From Alphaproteobacteria bacterium (lineage in GTDB: Bacteria; Pseudomonadota; Alphaproteobacteria; CACIAM-22H2), in assembly GCA_016869915.1 (NCBI GenBank), contig VGDA01000290.1, positions 1 to 5,257 on the forward strand: DNA of 5,257 nucleotides, written 5' to 3'. The position numbers were made by a program, and so were the translations under genes. Under the pieces are notes generated by a model that saw only the letters and a list, made by a program, of their open reading frames with translations, was not told the origin of the DNA and did no database searches. Positions 1 to 4,926 of this stretch are shown one piece after another (within the stretch, counting starts at the first letter, position 1; each line of letters starts with the position of its first letter).

Positions 1-1
1 G

Positions 2-463
2 ATCTGCATGGCCAAGCAGGGCTCCGACATCGGCACCAGCAGCTTCGTGCAGGCCGTGGCGCTGGAACTGCTCGAGGCCGGCGTCGACCGCGCGCTCCAC
101 GGCCGCATGATCGAGACCTATCGCGCCCGGCGCGACGCGCTCGTGGCCGCGGCGCGTGAGCACCTGTCTCGGCGCTTCGCGTTCGAGGCGCCGGTCGGCG
201 GCATGTTCCTCTGGCTGCGCGCGCGCGATCCCGGCCTCGACACAGGCGCGCTCTGGGCCGCGGCGATGGCCGAGGGCGTCTCCTACGCGCCGAGCGCGGT
301 CTTCGATGCCACCGGCGGGCTGCGCAATTGCCTGCGCCTCAACTTCACGCTCAACCCCGAGGACCGCCTCGTCGAAGGCGCGCGGCGGCTCGCGCGCGCG
401 GTCGAGCGCCATCTCCAGCAGCCACCGGCCGCCAGCGGCCCGAGCGAGGACGAGACGCCATGA
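2..463 (+). CDS. PLP-dependent class I/II aminotransferase (2-aminoadipate/MocR-like), C-terminal part
   Basis: The 5' end lies outside the window; the reading frame is open from base 2 to the TGA at 461-463. About 153 C-terminal residues are visible. They match the last third of fold-type I aminotransferases of the LysN/2-aminoadipate group: a KQGSDIGTSSFVQ stretch, then a YRARRDAL helix, then PVGGMFLWL, and finally NCLRLNFTLNPED. The Arg of LRLNF (335-337) is the usual ligand of the substrate alpha-carboxylate. The PLP lysine and the cofactor-binding Asp/Tyr lie upstream and cannot be checked. The family transfers an amino group between an amino acid and a 2-oxo acid in the cytoplasm; MocR regulators carry the same domain fused to a GntR helix-turn-helix, so a regulator cannot be excluded. 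The last codons overlap the next gene by 4 nt (ATGA), which suggests translational coupling with the hydroxy acid oxidase. The substrate is unknown. Confidence 0.9.
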   Translation: MCMAKQGSDIGTSSFVQAVALELLEAGVDRALHGRMIETYRARRDALVAAAREHLSRRFAFEAPVGGMFLWLRARDPGLDTGALWAAAMAEGVSYAPSAVFDATGGLRNCLRLNFTLNPEDRLVEGARRLARAVERHLQQPPAASGPSEDETP

Positions 464-1677
464 GCTTCCTGCCCCGACCCGCCGAGTCCATGGAGGGTGG
501 CCGCTTCCCGCGCCGCGCCTTCCAGCGCGATCCCGCGCGCGCCGAGACGATCGACGACCTGCGCGCCATCGCGATGCGCCGGCTGCCGCGCTTCAGCGCC
601 GAGTACCTCGAGGGCGGCGCGGAGCAGGAATTCACGCTCCGGCGCAACCGCGAGGCCTTCGACCGCCATGCCTTCCGCCCGCGCGTCCTGCGCAACGTCG
701 ACGGCCGCGACCTCGGGCGGACCGTCTTCGGCCGGCGCATGGCGCTTCCGATCGCGATCTCGCCGACCGGGTTCAACGGGATGCTGTGGCACGAGGCCGA
801 TCTCTGCCTCGCCCGCGCCGCCGCGGCCGCGGGCATCCCATTCTCGCAGAGCACCGTATCCAACATACGCGTCGAGGACATCGGCGCGGTGCCGGGGCTG
901 CGCCACTGGTGGCAGCTCTACGTCTTCGGCCCGGACGAGGTCTGGCGCCGGCTGGTCGCGCGCGCGGAGCAGGCGGGCTGCGAGGCGCTGCTCTTCACGG
1001 TCGACACGCACGTGCTGGGCAACCGCGAGTGGGACCGGCGCAACTACGTCCGGCCGCTCGAGCTGTCGCTGCGCTCGAAGCTCGACATCCTGGCGCACCC
1101 GACGTGGCTGGCGCAGGTGCTCGGCCGCGGCCTGCCGCGCTTCCTCAACCTCGCGGAATTCGTGCCGGAGGCGCAGCGCGGTGGCTTCGGCATCGCGCGC
1201 TGGATCGGCGCGAACCAGCGGGAGTCGCTCGACTGGGACCTCGTCGCGGAGATCCGCAAGGCCTGGCCGCGCAAGCTCGTGATCAAGGGCATCCAGAACG
1301 AGGAGGACGTGCGCCTCGCCGTGAAGGCCGGGGTCGACGGCATCGTCCTCTCCAACCATGGCGGCCGCCAGCTCGACCGCGCGATCGCGCCGCTCGAACT
1401 CGTCGCCGCCGCGCGCGCCATCGCGGGGCCGGGCTTCACCATCCTCGTGGACTCGGGATTCCGGCGCGGCCCCGAGATCGTGCAGGCGATCGCGCTCGGC
1501 GCGGACGCCGTCATGCTCGGCCGCGCGACGCTCTACGGCGTCGCGGCCGGCGGCGAGGCCGGCGTCGCGAGGGCGCTGTCCATCCTGCGCGCGGAGATCG
1601 ACCGCACGCTCGGCCTGCTCGGCGTGCGCTCGGTCGACGAGCTCGGTCCCGGGATCCTCTTCCCCTCGGCGGGCTGA
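460..1677 (+). CDS. FMN-dependent alpha-hydroxy acid oxidase/dehydrogenase (mandelate/L-lactate dehydrogenase-like)
   Basis: A complete 405-residue protein, slightly longer than the usual 360-395. It should oxidise an L-2-hydroxy acid to the 2-oxo acid through FMN, passing electrons to oxygen or to the quinone pool. All catalytic positions of the family are present (glycolate oxidase equivalents inferred by eye): Tyr49 in EYLEGGAE, the SPTGFNG FMN loop at 101-107, Gln152 and Tyr154 in WQLYV, Thr180 and Asp182 in FTVDT, Arg189, Lys276 in VIKGI, the base His300 and Arg303 in SNHGGRQLD, Asp331 and Arg335 in DSGFRRG, and Gly354-Arg355 in LGRATLYG. The PTGxNG, DSGFRRG and LGRATLYG wording and the C-terminal IDRTL resemble mandelate dehydrogenase more than glycolate oxidase. 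Residues about 196-245 fill the variable loop that anchors mandelate and lactate dehydrogenases to the membrane. The ATG at 460 overlaps the aminotransferase stop; GAGGA lies 9 nt upstream. In-frame upstream starts would run far into the aminotransferase. The substrate is not determined. Confidence 0.93.
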   Translation: MSFLPRPAESMEGGRFPRRAFQRDPARAETIDDLRAIAMRRLPRFSAEYLEGGAEQEFTLRRNREAFDRHAFRPRVLRNVDGRDLGRTVFGRRMALPIAISPTGFNGMLWHEADLCLARAAAAAGIPFSQSTVSNIRVEDIGAVPGLRHWWQLYVFGPDEVWRRLVARAEQAGCEALLFTVDTHVLGNREWDRRNYVRPLELSLRSKLDILAHPTWLAQVLGRGLPRFLNLAEFVPEAQRGGFGIARWIGANQRESLDWDLVAEIRKAWPRKLVIKGIQNEEDVRLAVKAGVDGIVLSNHGGRQLDRAIAPLELVAAARAIAGPGFTILVDSGFRRGPEIVQAIALGADAVMLGRATLYGVAAGGEAGVARALSILRAEIDRTLGLLGVRSVDELGPGILFPSAG

Positions 1678-1692
1678 ACTGGCTCAGCCCGC
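1669..1692. terminator. Bidirectional hairpin between convergent genes
   Basis: GCGGGCTGA at 1669-1677 is a perfect inverted repeat of TCAGCCCGC at 1684-1692, giving a 9-bp GC-rich stem with a 6-nt loop (ACTGGC). The stem contains the stop codon of the hydroxy acid enzyme (1675-1677) and, on the other strand, the stop codon of the DUF2889 gene (1684-1686). It lies exactly where two convergent transcripts end, so it could act in both directions. No T-run follows on either strand, so it is not a classical intrinsic terminator. Its role in termination or 3'-end protection is inferred. Confidence 0.6.
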
Positions 1693-2241
1693 GCCGGTGT
1701 AGTGCGCGGGCCAGAAGCGCCGGACGATGTCGCGGTCGGCGGCGTAGGTCCAGCAGCTGTCGATCTTGGCCGGCCTGCGGCCGTCCTTCCCCGGCGCGCC
1801 GAGGAGGCTGGCGCGGCTCGCAGCGATGGTCTGGAACGCCGTGGTCGCGACCGGCCACATGAGCTCCATCAGGTGCGTGCAGCCGCGGGGGCCGCCAAGC
1901 CGCTCCTTGACGGCATTCGTCCATCCCGCGGCGATGCGCAGGCCGACGAGCGCCTGCATCGGCGCGACCGCGCCGCCGCAGGTCGAGGCTGGCGCGGCAT
2001 CCGTCGACGCCTCGACGGCGCGCACGACCATCTCGTCGTCGAGCGTCAGCCGCACCCACATGTCGTGGAGCGCCTCGCCGGCCGGCACGAGGCGCGGCTC
2101 CGCGCGCAGCTGCAGGTCCTCCTCGCGCGTGTCGGTCATCCGCCCCTCAATGTCCCACAGCCCGTCGTCGCGGCGATAGCCGCGGCACTCGATGCGGCGG
2201 AGATGGACGGGCTGGCGGGCGACGGGCGGCGGGAGGGGCAT
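1684..2241 (-). CDS. DUF2889 family protein, function unknown
   Basis: A 185-residue soluble protein with no visible signal peptide or membrane segment. It is recognised as DUF2889 from several family stretches: IECRGYRRDDGLWDIEG at 17-33, HDMWVRLTLDDE at 59-70, GWTNAVKERLGG at 106-117, GCTHLMEL at 120-127, VATTAFQTI at 131-139 and IDSCWTYA at 160-167. No biochemical function is known to me for the family. His59, Cys88, Cys121, His123 and Cys163 fall in or beside these blocks and could bind a metal or form an active site (inference). The start was placed at the ATG at 2241 because family members typically begin with MPLPPP followed by the HxRRIxCRGY region. A longer form from the ATG at 2277 would add 12 residues and overlap the SDR-1 stop. 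No good ribosome binding site precedes either start; the gap from the SDR-1 stop is 19 nt, so translation probably depends on the upstream gene. It is the last gene of a three-gene minus-strand unit. Confidence 0.88.
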   Translation of the reverse strand: MPLPPPVARQPVHLRRIECRGYRRDDGLWDIEGRMTDTREEDLQLRAEPRLVPAGEALHDMWVRLTLDDEMVVRAVEASTDAAPASTCGGAVAPMQALVGLRIAAGWTNAVKERLGGPRGCTHLMELMWPVATTAFQTIAASRASLLGAPGKDGRRPAKIDSCWTYAADRDIVRRFWPAHYTGAG

Positions 2242-2260
2242 GCGTGTCCGGGGCGCGGCC

Positions 2261-3019
2261 TCAGATGAAGCCGCCATTCACGTGGATGCACTGCCCGGTG
2301 ATGTAGGAGGCGTCGGGCGATGCGAGGAAGGCCACGGCGGCCGCGACCTCGTCGGGCTCGCCGATGCGTCGCAGCGGGATCTTCGCGGCCAGCGCGGACC
2401 ATTCGGCGTTGGACAGGAACTGCTCGGTGTTGTGGGGCTTGCGGATCAGGCCAGGCACGACGGCGTTCACCGTGATGCCGTCCGGCGCGAACTGCGTGGC
2501 TGCGGCGCGGACCATCGTCTCCATCGCCGCCTTTATGGGGCCGGAGCCGGGATAGACCGGGTAGTCGTTGCGGAAGACGTGCGCGCAATGCGTGCTTATC
2601 GCGACGACGCGCGGATGGGTCCCCCTCGCGAGCAACGGCGCGGCCGCGGTCAGCATCTCGAAGAGCCCGCCGAGCATCGCCGCGTACATGTAGTCGAGGT
2701 CGGCGCGCGTGAGTTCGCCGATGAGCTTGCGGTCCGGGAACCCGGCATTCGCGACGAGGACGTCGACGCGCCCGAAGGCCGCGCGGGTGGCCTCCACCAG
2801 CGAAGCGCCCTTGCCGGGCTCCGCGAGGTCGCCGGTCTCGATCGCGGTCGTCGCGCCCTGCCCGCGCAGGGCCTCGGCGACACGCTCGCAGCCGGCGCGG
2901 TTATGCGCGGCATGCAGGAGGATGCCGGTGCCCGGCCCGGCGAGGCGGCGGGCGATCGCCTCGCCGATGCCGCTGCCCGAGCCGGTGACGAGGATGCCGC
3001 GCGCGATCTTTCCGGACAT
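2261..3019 (-). CDS. Short-chain dehydrogenase/reductase (SDR-1) with an atypical Y-x6-K active site
   Basis: A 252-residue NAD(P)-dependent oxidoreductase of classical SDR length. Visible elements in order: the Rossmann motif TGSGSGIG at 12-19, Asp64 in GDL (adenine pocket), NAG at 91-93, the catalytic Ser142 in AISTH, GITVNAVVPG at 181-190, IGEPDEVAAAVAFLAS at 219-234, and TGQCIHVNGG near the C-terminus. The usual YxxxK is absent. Position -4 from Lys163 is Ser159; the nearest Tyr is Tyr156, giving Y-P-G-S-G-P-I-K, the spacing known from enoyl-ACP reductases FabI and FabL. A second Tyr lies at 153. The rest of the protein resembles FabG-like carbonyl reductases, so an oxidoreductase acting on a hydroxyl/keto or enoyl group is likely, with the substrate unknown. 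The ATG at 3019 was chosen over 3067 because AGGAGG lies 10 nt upstream and the longer form would run back into SDR-2. The gap to SDR-2 is 22 nt and to DUF2889 19 nt. Confidence 0.9.
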   Translation of the reverse strand: MSGKIARGILVTGSGSGIGEAIARRLAGPGTGILLHAAHNRAGCERVAEALRGQGATTAIETGDLAEPGKGASLVEATRAAFGRVDVLVANAGFPDRKLIGELTRADLDYMYAAMLGGLFEMLTAAAPLLARGTHPRVVAISTHCAHVFRNDYPVYPGSGPIKAAMETMVRAAATQFAPDGITVNAVVPGLIRKPHNTEQFLSNAEWSALAAKIPLRRIGEPDEVAAAVAFLASPDASYITGQCIHVNGGFI

Positions 3020-3029
3020 GGGAACGATT

Positions 3030-3035
3030 CCTCCT
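3030..3035 (-). promoter_or_regulatory. Strong ribosome binding site of SDR-1
   Basis: Read on the minus strand, CAGGAGGAA (3028-3036) contains a full AGGAGG. It ends 10 nt before the ATG at 3019 and lies within the 22-nt gap after the SDR-2 stop. It is the clearest Shine-Dalgarno sequence in the window and decides the start of SDR-1. Confidence 0.75.
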
Positions 3036-3041
3036 GCCGTG

Positions 3042-3785
3042 TCAGGGAAGGGCGCGGTGGCCGCCATCGACGGTCAGCACCTCGCCCGAGATGAACCCGT
3101 TGGCCATGAGCAGCATCGCGGCCATGCCGCATTCCTCGGCCGTGCCGACGCGGCGGACGGGAAGCCGCGCGGCCATCGCCGCGAGCCGCTCGGCCTTGTC
3201 GTGCGCGTGGACGGCGTCGAGCAGCGGCGTGTCGACCAGACTCGGCGCGATGACGTTGCAGCGCAGGCCGAGCTCCTCGAACTCGAGCGCCAGCGAGCGG
3301 ACGCCCGCGTTCAGCGCGCCGTTGATGCAGCCGCCGATGACGTAGCCCTTGACCGTCCGCTCCGCGGCGACGCCCGTGAAGAACACCACCGAGCCGCCCT
3401 TGCGCATGTGCCGGCGCGCGTCCCAGGCGGCCCAGAACGGGCCCCAGAACTTGCTCTCGAATGCCTCGCGCGCATTGGCGTCGTCCAGCTCCGAGTAGAG
3501 GAGCGGCTTCACCGTCGAACCCGGCAGGACGAGGTGGTCGAAGGGCGCCTCGTCGGCGAGGAAGCGCGCGACCGCGGCGCGGTCCTCGACGGCCAGCGCG
3601 CGGCGCGCGACCGGCCGGCCGCCGCGCGCCTCGAGCGCCTTCGCCGCCGCCTCGAGCCGTCCGGGATTGCGCGCGGCGATCGCGAGGTCCGCGCCGTGGT
3701 CGGCGGCGAGTTCCGCGGTCGCGAGGCCCATGCCCGCCGATCCGCCGATGACGAGGACCTTGCGTCCGTCGAGCCTGAATCCCAC
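3042..3785 (-). CDS. Divergent SDR-family protein (SDR-2) lacking the canonical catalytic lysine
   Basis: A 247-residue protein of the SDR fold. It has a glycine-rich cofactor loop GGSAGMG at 14-20 (not TGxxxGIG), Arg39 in AARN (suggesting NADPH), VVFFTG at 133-138, LRCNVIAPSLVDTPL at 174-188, an RRVGTAEE segment near 211-218 and ISGEVLTVDGG at 232-242. The NAG motif is replaced by LPGS (87-90), and the Ser position appears to be Thr137. The Tyr/Lys site reads Tyr148-VIGGCI-Asn155: the Tyr lies seven positions before the residue aligned with the catalytic Lys, which here is Asn. It may be a reductase of a divergent SDR subfamily or a non-catalytic partner of SDR-1. The GTG at 3785 is preferred: GAGGGGG lies 6 nt upstream, and the protein then begins MGFRLDGRKVLVIGG, as usual for SDRs. 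An ATG at 3857 would add a basic, low-complexity leader of 24 residues. First gene of the minus-strand unit. Confidence 0.87.
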   Translation of the reverse strand: MGFRLDGRKVLVIGGSAGMGLATAELAADHGADLAIAARNPGRLEAAAKALEARGGRPVARRALAVEDRAAVARFLADEAPFDHLVLPGSTVKPLLYSELDDANAREAFESKFWGPFWAAWDARRHMRKGGSVVFFTGVAAERTVKGYVIGGCINGALNAGVRSLALEFEELGLRCNVIAPSLVDTPLLDAVHAHDKAERLAAMAARLPVRRVGTAEECGMAAMLLMANGFISGEVLTVDGGHRALP

Positions 3786-3895
3786 CCTTCGCCCCCTCGC
3801 GAGAGATCGCGCTTTACATCGCGGGCGAGCATCATTCACGGTGGAACGCCGATGCAAGCGCTTCGTTGCGCGGGCCTCGGCTCGGGGGGAAGAGC
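3786..3895. promoter_or_regulatory. Divergent intergenic region, likely holding promoters for both units
   Basis: This 110-nt region lies between the divergent SDR-2 and proline racemase genes and is the only substantial non-coding stretch. It contains the ribosome binding sites of both genes: GAGGGGG on the minus strand at 3792-3798 and GGGGGGAAGAG on the plus strand at about 3884-3894. It is less GC-rich in the middle (TTTACATC at 3813-3820, ATCATTCA at 3831-3838). TGTAAA on the minus strand (3813-3818) could be a -10 element for SDR-2, but no convincing -35 is seen. Promoter assignment is inferred from gene layout rather than from consensus boxes. Confidence 0.5.
3854..3869. promoter_or_regulatory. 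Possible operator palindrome
   Basis: GCAAGCGCTTCGTTGC contains the perfect 8-bp palindrome AAGCGCTT (3856-3863) and has GCAA and TTGC at its outer edges, although the two are not symmetric about the same centre. It lies in the divergent promoter region, 26 nt before the proline racemase start, where an operator for a local regulator would be expected. Short GC-rich palindromes occur often by chance in this DNA, so this is tentative. Confidence 0.2.
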
Positions 3896-4918
3896 ATGCG
3901 TTTCGCGCGCACGGTGACGGTCGTCGGCTGCCAGGTCGGCGGCGAGGAGAACAACGTCATCACGGGCGGCGTGCTGCCCCCGCCGGGACGCACCGTCTTC
4001 GAGATGAAGCGCTGGCTCGAGACCGAGGGCGACGACCTGCGCAAGTGGCTGCTCCTCGAGCCGCGGGGCAAGCCGACGCTCTGCGTCAACCTCGTCGTGC
4101 CGCCCTGCGACCCGCGGGCCGACGCCGGGTTCATCATCATGGAGTCCACCGACTACCCGCCGATGTCCGGGTCGAACACGATCTGCACGACGACGGTGCT
4201 GCTCGAGACCGGCATGCTGAAGATGGTGGAGCCGGAGACGCGGCTCGTTCTCGAGACGCCGGGCGGCCTCGTGGGCGTCGTCGCGACCTGCCGCGACGGA
4301 AAGGTGCTGCGCGTGCGCTTCACCAACGTGCCGTCCTTCGCCACCCATCTCGACGCGCATGTCGAGGTGCCGGGCATGGGCACGGTCAGGCTCGACGTCG
4401 CCTATGGCGGCGCGTTCTTCGCGGTCGTCGACGCGAAGTCGCTGGGCTTCGAGGTCAAGCCGCACGAGGCGCGCGACCTCGTCGCGACCGGCCAGCGGAT
4501 CAAGCGCGCCGCCGCGGAGCAGCTTCCGGTGGTGCATCCGGAGAACCCGGGGATCCACACGATCACCTTCACCGAGTTCGCCATGCCCTTCGAGGGCGCT
4601 GGCTCGCGCAGCCGCAACGCGGTGATCGTGTCGCCGGGGCGCATCGACCGCAGCCCCTGCGGCACCGGCACCTCGGCCCGCCTCGCCGTGCTGCACGCCA
4701 AGGGGCTGCTGAACGCGGGCGAGGGCTTCACGCATTGCTCGATCATCGGCTCGGAGTTCGAGGGCGCGATCGCGTCGGAGACGCGGGTCGGCGACCGCCC
4801 GGGCATCGTCACCACCATCGCGGGGCAGGCCTGGATCACCGGCATCTTCCAGCACGGCTACGACCCGACCGACCCGTTCCGCGACGGCTACACGCTTCCC
4901 GACCTCTGGTACGAGTGA
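3896..4918 (+). CDS. Proline racemase superfamily protein with Ser/Cys active site
   Basis: A complete 340-residue protein, normal for the family (proline racemase, 4-hydroxyproline 2-epimerase, trans-3-hydroxyproline dehydratase). These enzymes use two opposed residues across two pseudo-symmetric halves to remove and return the alpha-proton. The second half is canonical: IDRSPCGTGTSAR at 250-261 gives Asp251 and Cys255. The first half is altered: MSGSNT at 90-95 has Ser91 where Cys (or Thr in dehydratases) is expected and Ser93 where His is usual. The N-terminal DxHTxGE motif is also changed, to GCQVGGE at 11-17. Ser/Cys members are known and have been linked to weak 4-hydroxyproline epimerisation and trans-3-hydroxyproline dehydration, but the loss of both His residues makes the substrate uncertain. 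The ATG at 3896 follows GGGGGGAAGAGC and starts MRFARTVTVV, the usual first strand; a TTG at 3866 is less likely. The next homologue starts 8 nt after the stop. Probably cytoplasmic. Confidence 0.9.
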   Translation: MRFARTVTVVGCQVGGEENNVITGGVLPPPGRTVFEMKRWLETEGDDLRKWLLLEPRGKPTLCVNLVVPPCDPRADAGFIIMESTDYPPMSGSNTICTTTVLLETGMLKMVEPETRLVLETPGGLVGVVATCRDGKVLRVRFTNVPSFATHLDAHVEVPGMGTVRLDVAYGGAFFAVVDAKSLGFEVKPHEARDLVATGQRIKRAAAEQLPVVHPENPGIHTITFTEFAMPFEGAGSRSRNAVIVSPGRIDRSPCGTGTSARLAVLHAKGLLNAGEGFTHCSIIGSEFEGAIASETRVGDRPGIVTTIAGQAWITGIFQHGYDPTDPFRDGYTLPDLWYE

Positions 4919-4926
4919 GTCCATCC

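Noticed and set aside
283..1359. Minus-strand open frame of 358 codons opposite the hydroxy acid enzyme
   Set aside because: Antisense shadow of a strongly conserved FMN enzyme; no motifs and no ribosome binding site.
156..1862. Long plus-strand open frame of 568 codons across the aminotransferase and hydroxy acid enzyme
   Set aside because: It is an out-of-frame shadow: the translation is Arg/Ala/Pro-rich low-complexity sequence with no family motifs, as expected opposite well-conserved genes in GC-rich DNA.
2261..3019. SDR-1 as a true FabI enoyl-ACP reductase, based on Y-x6-K
   Set aside because: The cofactor loop TGSGSGIG, the NAG motif and Ser142 are of the classical FabG type, not the divergent FabI type.
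2192..3917. Plus-strand open frames opposite the SDR genes (2192-3094, 2709-3917)
   Set aside because: Low-complexity basic translations; both SDRs on the minus strand carry clear family motifs.
3836..4924. Minus-strand open frame of 362 codons opposite the first proline racemase gene
   Set aside because: Its translation is rich in Arg, Ala, His and Asp without a recognisable domain, and the opposite strand encodes a full conserved enzyme.
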